From positions 101,001 to 165,000 of the forward strand of contig JBAZYO010000014.1 in assembly GCA_041659285.1 (NCBI GenBank): 64,000 nt of DNA. Reading direction: 5' to 3'. Each line of letters begins with the position of its first letter. Positions within the stretch are counted from its first letter, which is position 1. The stretch is from Vicinamibacterales bacterium (lineage in GTDB: Bacteria; Acidobacteriota; Vicinamibacteria; Vicinamibacterales; UBA2999). Below, piece after piece: positions 9,963 to 18,291 of the stretch. Below the pieces are notes generated by a model, which had not been told where the DNA came from, ran no database searches, and worked only from the letters and a program-made list of their open reading frames with translations. The position numbers were made by a program, and so were the translations under genes.

Positions 9963-10001
9963 CGACCTGTGTGTAACCTGCAGCGTCTGGAGGCGTCTTA
10001 G

Positions 10002-11057
10002 GTGATGATGAAAACCCGCTCCGCGATCGCCGTGGTCACGATCGTGTTGGCTGCTGCCGGCCTTGCCGCACAAGCACCGCCGGCCGTCGACACCTCGAAA
10101 ATTGGTCCGCAAGTGGGCGCCGTTGTGCCGGCGTTTTCCGGCACCGACCAGTTCGGCAAGCCGCAAAGCCTGGCCGCGGCCATGGGGCCGAAGGGCGCCA
10201 TGCTGGTGTTCTTCCGCTCCGCCGATTGGTGACCGTACTGCAAAACGCAGCTCGTGGAGCTGCAAAGCCGCTACGCTGACATTACCCGGCAGGGCCTGGG
10301 CCTGATCGCGATCAGCTACGACAGCACCGATACGCACCAGCGTTTCTCGGCGTCGCGCAGTATCACGTTCCCGATGATCTCCGACCCGGGCTCCGCCATC
10401 ATCAAGCAGTACGGCTTGCTCAATCAAACCGTCGATCCGAAGTCGACGTCGTTTGGCATACCGCATCCGGGCACGTTCATCGTCGATCGCAAGGGCGTGG
10501 TGGTGTCGCGGTTCTTCGAAGACGCCTACCAGGAGCGCTACACGACCGCGACCATCCTGACCACGCTCGGCGCGGGTCTTGGCGGCGGCACGGTCAAGGC
10601 CGACACGGCGCACCTCACGCTGACCGCGACGATCAGCGACACCACCGCGGCACCGGGCGAACGCCTGTCGATCGCGGTCAACGCATCGCCGAAGCGTGGC
10701 ATGCACCTGTATGCGCCCGGGAAACACACCTACCGGGTCGTGCAGGTCACGATTGACCCGCAGCCGTGGCTGCGGACCCACGACACGGTTTACCCGGCTT
10801 CCGAGATCTATCATTTCAAGCCGCTCGACGAGCGCGTTGAAGTGTTCATGAAGCCGTTTCGCCTGCGGCGCGACCTGACCCTGCTGGCCACGCCAGCGGC
10901 GCAGAAGCAGCTGGCCGCCCTGCCATCGGTGACGATCACCGGCTCGCTCGATTACCAGGCGTGCGATGACAAGTTGTGCTTCAACCCGGCGCGGGTGCCG
11001 TTCAGCTTCACGGTCGCGTTGAAGCCGTTGGATCGCCGGCCGCCCGGCGAGCGCTAG
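10002..11057 (+). CDS. Selenoprotein: AhpC/TSA-thioredoxin-like domain plus DsbD-N-like domain
   Basis: One reading frame of 351 codons interrupted only by TGA at 10230-10232, in the context SADW-U-PYCKTQL (position 77). The frame continues unchanged for 275 codons, with full AhpC/TSA-type homology on both sides (FFRSADW before; QGLGLIAISYDS and HPGTFIVDRKG after). UGA replaces the first Cys of a CPYC redox motif, the classic selenocysteine position, leaving Cys80 as resolving residue. A perfect hairpin 15 bases downstream fits a bacterial SECIS. An N-terminal signal peptide (MMMKTRSAIAVV...AAGLAAQ) puts it in the periplasm. Residues from about 195 form a beta-rich domain like the DsbD N-terminus (YQACDDKLCFNP). 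It lies 39 bases behind the DoxX gene, so it may be a fifth member of that operon. GGAGG precedes GTG 10002/ATG 10005. Confidence 0.85.
10247..10263 (+). promoter_or_regulatory. Candidate bacterial SECIS hairpin
   Basis: GCAGCTC and GAGCTGC form a perfect 7-bp stem around loop GTG. The loop begins 21 bases after the UGA, inside the 16-37-base range of bacterial SECIS elements, and has a G at the first loop position as SelB binding requires. It lies wholly within the coding frame (KTQLVELQ). No other such hairpin is seen near the codon. Confidence 0.7.
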
Positions 11058-11150
11058 CAACCGGTTGAACGGCGCGGGGCAGGGCGGCCATTGTCACCGC
11101 GACGGTTGGCCGCGGCGAACCCGGATAGAATGCGCGCTGAGGAGAGTCGC

Positions 11151-11588
11151 ATGGCCCAAGCAGCGCAGAACTACAAGAACCACACCCGGTTCTATCCGCC
11201 GTTCCACTTCTTCGTGATGCCCGTGCTGTTGATTCACGTGATCAACGAGGGACGGCACGTGTGGGCCAACCCGAACCGATCGACGGGATTCGCGCTCTTG
11301 CTCGCGCTCGCGCTGGTGATGCTGGCCCTGACCGCCCGCGGCATGGCGCTCAAGGTCCAGGACCGCGTGATCCGATTCGAGATGTATGCCCGCATGCGCG
11401 AGCTGCTCCCGGCCGATCTGGTGGCGCGCATGACCGAGCTGACCCCGCAGCAACTGGTCGCGCTGCGCTTCGCCGGTGACGCGGAGCTTGCCGAACTGGT
11501 TCGCGACGTGTTCGCCGGCAAGCTGACCAGCCAGAAAGCCATCAAGCTGCAGATCAAGCACTGGAAGGGCGACTACCTGCGCGCCTAG
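11151..11588 (+). CDS. DUF6526-like membrane protein
   Basis: 145 residues starting at ATG 11151 behind GAGGAGAG. Two hydrophobic segments (FHFFVMPVLLIHVI and TGFALLLALALVMLALTA) are followed by a cytoplasmic helical tail (KVQDRVIRFEMYARMRELL...LRFAGDAELAELVRDVFAGKLT). This is the layout of the small DUF6526 family, whose function is unknown. A TAGAAT box at 11126-11131 may be its -10. It is convergent with the GGDEF-like gene, one base apart. Confidence 0.7.
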   Translation: MAQAAQNYKNHTRFYPPFHFFVMPVLLIHVINEGRHVWANPNRSTGFALLLALALVMLALTARGMALKVQDRVIRFEMYARMRELLPADLVARMTELTPQQLVALRFAGDAELAELVRDVFAGKLTSQKAIKLQIKHWKGDYLRA

Positions 11589-11589
11589 C

Positions 11590-12765
11590 TCAGCGGCTGG
11601 CGCCGGATTCCGCCGCGCGCGCCAGCGCCTCGACGGTGTCGCGCTCGAGGCGCACGTGGCGTCCGGCCTTCACCGGATCGAGCTTGCCGTCGGCGACCAG
11701 CTGCTCGATGCCTTCGCGCGTGGTGCCGAGGCGCGCCGTGGCTTCCTCGATCGAGATCAACCGCGGCAGCAGTTCCACCTGCTCGACGCGATTGCGGCCG
11801 CTGACCTTGGCGCGTTCGAGCGCCGCTTCGGCCTCGGCCTGGAAGCGCACGTGGTCGATCGGCTCGCCTTCGAGCGCCCGCGCGCTGGTCACCGCGACGC
11901 TGACCGTGACCACCGCCCGCTGGTCGGTGCGGTAGTCGCGGAACGTCAGCCGATCCTCGACCATCACCCGGGTCCGGTCGGCCAGGGTCAGCGCGTCGCC
12001 CGGCGTCGTCTCGGGCAGCAGCACGGCAATGGTGTCTTCGGCATAGCGGACGACCCAGTCGTGCTGCCGGAAGTAGGCGCGCAGCAGGATGCCCATCCGC
12101 TCGAGAATGCGGTCGCCGACGCCATAGCCGTGTGCGCGGTTGATGCCCGACAGGTCGTCCACGTCGATCAGCATCATCGACAGCCAGTGCTCGAAGCGTT
12201 CGGCGCGGCAGCATTCCTTCGGCAGCACGGCGTCGAGCACGGGGCGCGTGTGCAGCGTCGTCAGGGCGTCCTCAATCGACGAACGCAGCGGCATGTAGAC
12301 GGTGCGTGTAGTCCACGCCGCGAGCAGGTCGAACGCCGCGCGCCGCACGATCTGCGCCGCCTGCGGCCAGGGCTCGGTGCTGGCGCCGACGCGCTGGTCG
12401 AGCGACAGCTCGTCAATGCCGGTGTCCATCGCGATGTGGACGAACATGAAGAGTTGTTCGGGCGACATCTCGCGTTCGTCGATGATCGTCGCCAGCTCGC
12501 TGACGCCCGAGTCGCGCGCGTCGAGCCGGCCTTCGGTCACCGCCTCGCAGAGCAGGCGCACGATGAGGTTGCCGAGCCGGCCGCAATAATCCGCGTCCAA
12601 CCGGCGCGACCCGCTGGTCAGCGGGAACGTGGCCACGGTATCGGCGACGATCACGTCGCGGCGGTCGGTGAGGTGGTGTGCCACGTGCCGGCGGAGATCG
12701 ACGCCGATCCCCGGTTTGGCGCTGGTGCCGTCGTCGTTGGTTTCCAAGCGGGTTGCCTGTTGCAA
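11590..12765 (-). CDS. Degenerate GGDEF protein with C-terminal HTH (MerR/excisionase-like)
   Basis: 391 residues from TTG 12765, which follows GGAG at seven bases; longer starts lie in low-quality sequence. The N-terminal 200 residues are an unrecognised helical sensor region. Then comes a GGDEF fold: IDVDDLSGINRAHGYGVGDRIL keeps the substrate-side signature, but the catalytic loop reads RYAEDTIAVLLP instead of RYGGDEFAVLLP. It should therefore not make c-di-GMP. The last 50 residues (LISIEEATARLGTTREGIEQLVADGKLDPV.AGRHVR) are a helix-turn-helix of the HTH_17/excisionase type. It may be a nucleotide-sensing DNA-binding regulator. It is divergent from pilB with a 202-base gap. Confidence 0.8.
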   Translation of the reverse strand: MQQATRLETNDDGTSAKPGIGVDLRRHVAHHLTDRRDVIVADTVATFPLTSGSRRLDADYCGRLGNLIVRLLCEAVTEGRLDARDSGVSELATIIDEREMSPEQLFMFVHIAMDTGIDELSLDQRVGASTEPWPQAAQIVRRAAFDLLAAWTTRTVYMPLRSSIEDALTTLHTRPVLDAVLPKECCRAERFEHWLSMMLIDVDDLSGINRAHGYGVGDRILERMGILLRAYFRQHDWVVRYAEDTIAVLLPETTPGDALTLADRTRVMVEDRLTFRDYRTDQRAVVTVSVAVTSARALEGEPIDHVRFQAEAEAALERAKVSGRNRVEQVELLPRLISIEEATARLGTTREGIEQLVADGKLDPVKAGRHVRLERDTVEALARAAESGASR

Positions 12766-12781
12766 AGGGTAACTCCAGATG

Positions 12782-12823
12782 CCCCTATGGCGGCAACCTC
12801 TCTTGGCCGAAAGACTTAGGGGA
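12782..12823 (-). promoter_or_regulatory. Possible structured leader of the GGDEF/HTH gene
   Basis: CCCCTA at 12782-12787 and TAGGGG at 12818-12823 form a closing stem around about 30 bases that can fold further (CTTTCGGCCAAGAG on the minus strand). It lies 17 bases upstream of the TTG start. It matches no riboswitch consensus I know. Confidence 0.3.
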
Positions 12824-12913
12824 TGTTCCAGGGCCTGTCGGCGTGTGCGCGGAACTGCACGGCCTCGCCGCAAATGGCGCGGCGGGGGTGGTTGCGTCGC
12901 CTGCCGGCGGTTC

Positions 12914-12919
12914 CTATGA
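12914..12919 (+). promoter_or_regulatory. Candidate -10 box for pilB
   Basis: TATGAT lies 48 bases before the pilB ATG, in the divergent intergenic region. A convincing -35 is not visible. Confidence 0.3.
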
Positions 12920-12967
12920 TCAGAGTCTGGCCTGACGGATCGATACCGGGCCGGCTCCAAGGGGCAG

Positions 12968-14974
12968 ATGCGCAAGAAACTGGGTGAGTGCCTGATTCAG
13001 GCGGGCCTCATCACCGAAGAGGACCTGCAGTCCGCGCTCTCTGAGCACAAACGCACGGGCGAAAGGCTCGGCGCGGTACTCGTGCGCCTGAACCTCGCCA
13101 CCGAGCGGCAGATTGCCAAGGCCCTCGCTTATCAGCTCGGCTTCCCGTACCTCAATCTCGCCGAGAACCCGCCCGACACGCCGACCGTCACGTTGATCGC
13201 GAAAGAGGTGGCGCTGAAGCGTTCGTGCGTCGCCGTGCGCCTGGACAAGAACCTCCTGACCGTGGCCATGGCGGACCCCCTGCTGTTCAGCCTCGTGCAG
13301 GACCTGGAGTTCCAGACCGGCTATCGCATCAAGCAGGTCGTGGCGACCCGCGCCGACATTCTCGAAGCCATTGCCGCGGGCTATCCCGACAAGGCCTTGA
13401 TGCGGACCACCGGCAGCACCACGCAGGCGCAGATGCCGCTGGTGCGCCAGGGCCCGCGCGACACCAAGTCCGCCGCCGAGTCGTCGCTGATGCGCCGGCC
13501 CGACGACGACGGCTTCGAGCCGATTGCCGGGCTGAAGGAACGCAGCGAGGCCGCGCCGATCATCGACCTCGTCGACCTGGTCGTGAAGAGCGCGATCAAG
13601 GCCGGCGCCAGCGACGTCCACGTCGAGCCGATGGAAAAAGGCGTGCTGATCCGGCACCGCCTCGACGGCCTGCTGAAGGAAGTGATGGACCTGCCCAAGT
13701 GGGTCCACGAAGGGCTGATCGCGCGCCTCAAGATCATGGCGGGCATGGATATCGCGGAGAAGCGCCTGCCGCAGGACGGCCGCGTCCGCGTCGCCACTGA
13801 AGACGGCAAGGACGTCGACTTCCGCGCCTCCACGCTCCGCACGCTGCACGGCGAGAAGATGGTGCTCCGCGTGCTCGACCAGAACCGCGGCGTGCCGCCG
13901 CTCGAGGAACTGGGCTTCTCGGCCGCGGCGCTCAACGACCTCCGCGGCTTCCTCAAGTTCCAGCACGGGATGATCCTGGTGGTCGGCCCGACCGGCAGCG
14001 GCAAGACCACCACGCTCTGCTCGGCGCTGATGTCGGTGCAGTCGGAGCGCACCAACATCATCACCATCGAAGACCCGATCGAATACCAGCTCCCCGGCAT
14101 CAACCAGACCCAGGTCAACGAGAAGATCAAGCTGACCTTCGCCAGCGCGCTGCGATCGATCCTGCGCCAGGACCCCGACGTGATCCTGGTCGGCGAAATC
14201 CGCGACAACGACACCGCGCGCATCGCGATGCAGGCGGCGCAGACCGGCCACCTCGTGCTCACCACCCTGCACACCGACGACGCGCCGTCGGCGGTGACGC
14301 GCCTGACCGACATCGGCGTCGAGCCCTACGTGATCGCCTCGGCGACCATCGGCGTGGTGGCGCAGCGCCTGGTCCGCCGGCTGTGTCCCGCCTGCCGGCG
14401 CCAGTACACGCCGCCGCCTGACACCCTGCGCGCGTTGAACATCACCGAAGCGGAAGCCGCCAACATCCCGTTCTACCGCCCGGTCGGCTGCGACGCGTGC
14501 CATCACACCGGCTACAAGGGCCGCATCGGCATCTACGAGGTAATGAAGGTCACCGACCGCATCCGCCGGATGATTGCGCAGCGGGCGTCCGAAGACTCCG
14601 TGCGCGAAGTGGCGCAGTCCACCGGCATGCTCGCGCTCGGCGACGACGCGCTGGCCAAGGTCAAGGCGGGCGTGACCACCGCCGAGGAACTGCTGCGCGT
14701 GGTCACGGAAGTCCGCGAAATGCGCAGCGTGTGCCCGGGCTGCAGCGGCCCGGTGGCGCTGGATTTCGTGGCTTGCCCGAATTGCGGTCGCCGGCTGAGC
14801 GGCGCCTGCCCTGGGTGCGGCCGCAGCCTGCAGCAGGGGTGGACGTTCTGCCCGTATTGCGCGCGCGGCACCGAGGCCCGCAGCGAACGGCGGTTGCGCG
14901 AGCGGCGCCCGGCGCGCGAGCTGCCGGCGGCCAATATCACCAACGTCACCGAGTTCAAGAAGGGCATGCCCTGA
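12968..14974 (+). CDS. pilB: Type IV pilus / type II secretion ATPase PilB (GspE family) with C-terminal zinc ribbons
   Basis: 668 residues. The N-terminal MshEN domain (RKKLGECLIQAGLITEEDL..ALSEHKRTGERLGAVL) is the c-di-GMP-binding type in related ATPases. The motor core has Walker A GPTGSGKTT near residue 340, the Asp box TIEDPIEYQLPG, Walker B ILVGEIRD near 400, the His box, and the zinc knuckle CPAC...CDACHHTGYKGR. It powers pilin polymerisation at the inner membrane. Unusual is the extra tail (about 589-630) with two more ribbons, CPGC/CPNC and CPGC/CPYC, followed by an Arg-rich stretch. AAGGGG precedes ATG 12968. No other pilus gene is adjacent. Confidence 0.93.
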   Translation: MRKKLGECLIQAGLITEEDLQSALSEHKRTGERLGAVLVRLNLATERQIAKALAYQLGFPYLNLAENPPDTPTVTLIAKEVALKRSCVAVRLDKNLLTVAMADPLLFSLVQDLEFQTGYRIKQVVATRADILEAIAAGYPDKALMRTTGSTTQAQMPLVRQGPRDTKSAAESSLMRRPDDDGFEPIAGLKERSEAAPIIDLVDLVVKSAIKAGASDVHVEPMEKGVLIRHRLDGLLKEVMDLPKWVHEGLIARLKIMAGMDIAEKRLPQDGRVRVATEDGKDVDFRASTLRTLHGEKMVLRVLDQNRGVPPLEELGFSAAALNDLRGFLKFQHGMILVVGPTGSGKTTTLCSALMSVQSERTNIITIEDPIEYQLPGINQTQVNEKIKLTFASALRSILRQDPDVILVGEIRDNDTARIAMQAAQTGHLVLTTLHTDDAPSAVTRLTDIGVEPYVIASATIGVVAQRLVRRLCPACRRQYTPPPDTLRALNITEAEAANIPFYRPVGCDACHHTGYKGRIGIYEVMKVTDRIRRMIAQRASEDSVREVAQSTGMLALGDDALAKVKAGVTTAEELLRVVTEVREMRSVCPGCSGPVALDFVACPNCGRRLSGACPGCGRSLQQGWTFCPYCARGTEARSERRLRERRPARELPAANITNVTEFKKGMP

Positions 14975-15002
14975 CGCTGACGGCGCCAGCCGTCGTAGCC
15001 AG

Positions 15003-15038
15003 ACGGAGGCGGTTAGGTTAGCCTTGGGTTACCTCCGT
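15003..15038 (+). promoter_or_regulatory. Inverted repeat covering the J-protein start codon
   Basis: ACGGAGG (15003-15009) and CCTCCGT (15032-15038) are perfect 7-bp arms. The second arm contains the first two bases of the GTG start, so the mRNA could hide its own start. Confidence 0.3.
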
Positions 15039-15873
15039 GAAAACCCACTACGAGCTGTTGAGCATCGAGCCAGGCGCCGATGCCGACACCATCAAGAAGG
15101 CGTTCCGCCGCGAGATTGCCCGTTACCACCCCGACAAGGTGGTTCACCTGGGTCCGGAGTTCCAGGAGATGGCCGCCACGCGCGCCGCGGAACTCACGGT
15201 CGCCTACAAGACGCTGACCGATCCGAGGATGCGCGAGGAGTACGACGCGAGCGTGGCCGGCTTCGGGCCGCCACCGGCGGTCAGCCAGGCCCCCCCCTCG
15301 CAATCGCCGGTCGCGCCCCCCGCCCCCCCGGTCGAAGCACCGCCTGCCGATGAGGACGCGTACACGCCGCCACAGCCGACCGGCAAGCGGCTGTTCGAGA
15401 GCGAGCGCGCCGGCCGCGATCTGATCCTCAAGCGGGCCATTGCCGGGCGCGTCCGCGGCAGTGTGGAAGCGGTGTTCGGGCCGGTCGAGACGCCGGCGGT
15501 CCGCGGGTTCGACGCGGCGCTGGTGCCGGTGGCCAAGCCGCGCTTCCTGGGCAGCCACCCGCCGCGAGTGTTGGTGTCGGCCATCGGTGTCGTTGACGCG
15601 ACCGCCGTCGCCGATGCCTGGCAGGCGGCGGCCCGCTCGCGGGTCCATGCCGGCAAGTCGCCGGTCGTGGTTCTGCTGTTCGGCACGCACCTGTCGCCGA
15701 GGCGCGAGCTGCTCAAGGCCATGGAGTCGGCAGCGCGCCAGCGCCAGCCGGCGGAAGCCCCAGGCGAACTCGTGGTGGTGGCGGTGAACTCCGGCGACTG
15801 GACCTACCTGATGCCGGACGACGTATCGGAGACGGTCCGGAACCTGGTCGGAAAGATCTGCGTCTACCATTGA
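15037..15873 (+). CDS. J-domain (DnaJ-like) protein
   Basis: 278 residues. Residues 1-70 are a J domain: THYELLSIEPGADADTIKKAFRREIARYHPDKV, including the HPD tripeptide that stimulates Hsp70 ATPase. A Pro/Ala-rich linker (about 75-115) follows, then an unrecognised alpha/beta domain of about 150 residues that is not the zinc-finger or CTD of true DnaJ. It is a class III J-protein that probably recruits DnaK to a particular client; the client cannot be named. The start is GTG 15037 and the only upstream option is out of frame. It is followed at 12 bases by the ABC ATPase gene. Confidence 0.85.
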   Translation: MKTHYELLSIEPGADADTIKKAFRREIARYHPDKVVHLGPEFQEMAATRAAELTVAYKTLTDPRMREEYDASVAGFGPPPAVSQAPPSQSPVAPPAPPVEAPPADEDAYTPPQPTGKRLFESERAGRDLILKRAIAGRVRGSVEAVFGPVETPAVRGFDAALVPVAKPRFLGSHPPRVLVSAIGVVDATAVADAWQAAARSRVHAGKSPVVVLLFGTHLSPRRELLKAMESAARQRQPAEAPGELVVVAVNSGDWTYLMPDDVSETVRNLVGKICVYH

Positions 15874-15879
15874 TACACT
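15874..15879 (+). promoter_or_regulatory. Candidate -10 box for a leaderless ABC ATPase transcript
   Basis: TACACT lies six bases before the ATG at 15886, and no ribosome site is present. The same spacing is seen at acs. Confidence 0.3.
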
Positions 15880-15885
15880 TCATTT

Positions 15886-16596
<711 letters not shown>

Positions 16597-16597
16597 A

Positions 16598-17437
16598 TCA
16601 GGGAACGATTCTCGCCGAGGTCTGGAAGCGGCGGTAGTTGGAATACCTGGCGGTTCCCCACGCCCGGCGCTCGAGGCCCGAAAAGAACTTCTCTCTCATC
16701 GCGGTTGGGACCAGCAAGCCCAGCGCCTCGTGTTCCCTGAAATCGACCGAGACGACAGCGTCGAACGCGGCCGCGTGTTCGCGTGTGTCGCGGGTGACGA
16801 CGTCGGCACGCCAGAGCCGTCCGTTAGTCGTCTCCACCCACGCCGTGACGATACTGCGCATATCGCCACCGTCCACCCCTTGGATGATTGTTGGCGCCAC
16901 CGATTCGACGAAGACGAGCTTTGTCGAGTTCTTCCCGCGCACACGCTCCTTGCCAGCGATGCTTACCGTGAACCGACGGGCATGGCGCGGATGCAGGAGC
17001 TCCAGCGGCAGGTTCGGCAGGTTCGTCGTGCGCGGCGCGCCGAGGTTGAACCGGGCGCTGTCGGCCAGCATGATGCGGGCCTTCGCATAATCGCTGTGCG
17101 GTCCCGCAGGAAGAACGTCGCTAAGCGACCCCGACAAGTCCGAGATCGCTTCACTTCCGACCTTCATCACGCGCCGGAACCCGAGCCAGCCAGCCCCGCC
17201 CGGAAGCGCCACGAATGCCACTTCTGATCGCAGCGTGCGGTTGACAAACGCATCAGCGCCGGGCCTGCCTTCGCGCTCCGGCACATCGTGCTGATCCATC
17301 TGTTCGTCCGCGATCAGTTCGCTCAACTTGGGTTCGTAGGCCAGAAGGTAGGTGTGCAGGCGATCGGCCACGTCCCGGGCGCTCGGCGATTGCAGCGCGG
17401 TGAGGGCCGCGAGCGCGGCGACGATCGAGAGCTTCAT
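16598..17437 (-). CDS. Secreted protein, tandem paralogue 3 of 3
   Basis: 279 residues with signal peptide MKLSIVAALAALTALQ. It shares the layout and several blocks with the two genes upstream of it: a helical start (DVADRLHTYLLAYEPKLSELIADEQM), FVALPGGAGWLGFRRVMKVG, NLGAPRTTNLPNLPLELLHPRHARRFTV, ITAWVETTNGRLWRADV-type strand, and the end YSNYRRFQTSARIVP. No known family or catalytic motif is recognised. The start ATG overlaps the upstream paralogue's stop (ATGA, 17434-17437). Divergence between copies suggests an old duplication. Confidence 0.75.
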   Translation of the reverse strand: MKLSIVAALAALTALQSPSARDVADRLHTYLLAYEPKLSELIADEQMDQHDVPEREGRPGADAFVNRTLRSEVAFVALPGGAGWLGFRRVMKVGSEAISDLSGSLSDVLPAGPHSDYAKARIMLADSARFNLGAPRTTNLPNLPLELLHPRHARRFTVSIAGKERVRGKNSTKLVFVESVAPTIIQGVDGGDMRSIVTAWVETTNGRLWRADVVTRDTREHAAAFDAVVSVDFREHEALGLLVPTAMREKFFSGLERRAWGTARYSNYRRFQTSARIVP

Positions 17438-18291
17438 GGCGCCGGCGGGGGAGGCACAATGCGTCCCGAGGACTGGAACTTCCGGTACTTCGAATACTTC
17501 GCCACGCCCGTGCCCTCACGGAAGCGACCGGCGTAGAACTCTTCCTTCATCTCGAATGGCACGAGCAGCCCGAGTGCTTGGTCCGGCCTGAAGTCCACCC
17601 ACACCACCGCGTCGAACACCGGCACGCCAATGCGGGCGTCGCGCGTCTTGACCTGCGCGCGAATCAGCCGGCCGGTCGTCGTCTCGACCCAGGCGGTGAC
17701 CAGGCTCGTCATGTCCCCGCCCTCGGGCCGCTGGATCATCGTCGGCGACGCGGCCTCGTTCAGGACAAGGCGCGTCGTCTCCAGGCCGCGAAGCTTCTCG
17801 GTGCCATCGATGCGATGGGTGAAGCGGCGCCGGTTCCGGGGATGCAGGAACTCGAGCGGCAGGTTGGGCAGGTTGGTCGTGCGCGGCAGCCCCAGGTTGA
17901 GGCGCGCACTTTCGGCGAGCAGCAGGCGCGCTTGGTCGTAGTCGCCCTGGTCGGCGTCGGTCAGCAGCACGCCGAGCGACGGTCCGGCGTCGGGCAGGTC
18001 GTTGCCGTTAAGTCTCAACGCGCGGCGAATACCGAGCCAGCCGACACCGCCCGGCAGGCTGATGAACGCGACCTCGGAGACAAGCCGCCGATCCTTGGTC
18101 GGCAGTGCCGTCATTCTGAACGCGTCGTGTGACGGCCCGTCACGTTGGATCAGCAGCTCTTCGGCGACCAGCGTGCTCAGCTCGGGTTCGTACTTCAGGA
18201 GGTATGCGTCCAGGCGATCCCGGACGACGTTGGCATCCGGCGCCTGACCAGCGACCAACGCACCGAACAGGAGAGCGGTGAGGGCCTTCAT
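17434..18291 (-). CDS. Secreted protein, tandem paralogue 2 of 3
   Basis: 285 residues with a signal peptide ending at GQAPDA. It is closest in sequence to the downstream copy: FISLPGGVGWLGIRRALRLNG, NLGLPRTTNLPNLPLEFLHPRNRRRF, LVTAWVETTTGRLIRAQVKTRD, and the end YSKYRKFQSSGRIVPPPPA. The beta-rich middle and repeated aromatic/Arg ends suggest an outer-membrane-associated or periplasmic fold, but this is only an impression. It overlaps both neighbours by four bases, so all three copies are one translationally coupled transcript. Confidence 0.75.
   Translation of the reverse strand: MKALTALLFGALVAGQAPDANVVRDRLDAYLLKYEPELSTLVAEELLIQRDGPSHDAFRMTALPTKDRRLVSEVAFISLPGGVGWLGIRRALRLNGNDLPDAGPSLGVLLTDADQGDYDQARLLLAESARLNLGLPRTTNLPNLPLEFLHPRNRRRFTHRIDGTEKLRGLETTRLVLNEAASPTMIQRPEGGDMTSLVTAWVETTTGRLIRAQVKTRDARIGVPVFDAVVWVDFRPDQALGLLVPFEMKEEFYAGRFREGTGVAKYSKYRKFQSSGRIVPPPPAP

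Noticed and set aside
10002..10232. Short ORF ending at TGA and a second ORF from 10254, read as a pseudogene pair
   Set aside because: Both halves are one undisturbed family frame with TGA at a redox Cys position and a hairpin behind it; a selenocysteine reading explains all of it.
12782..12823. c-di-GMP riboswitch (GEMM) upstream of the GGDEF gene
   Set aside because: The conserved GEMM core sequences are not present; only an uncertain structured leader is kept.
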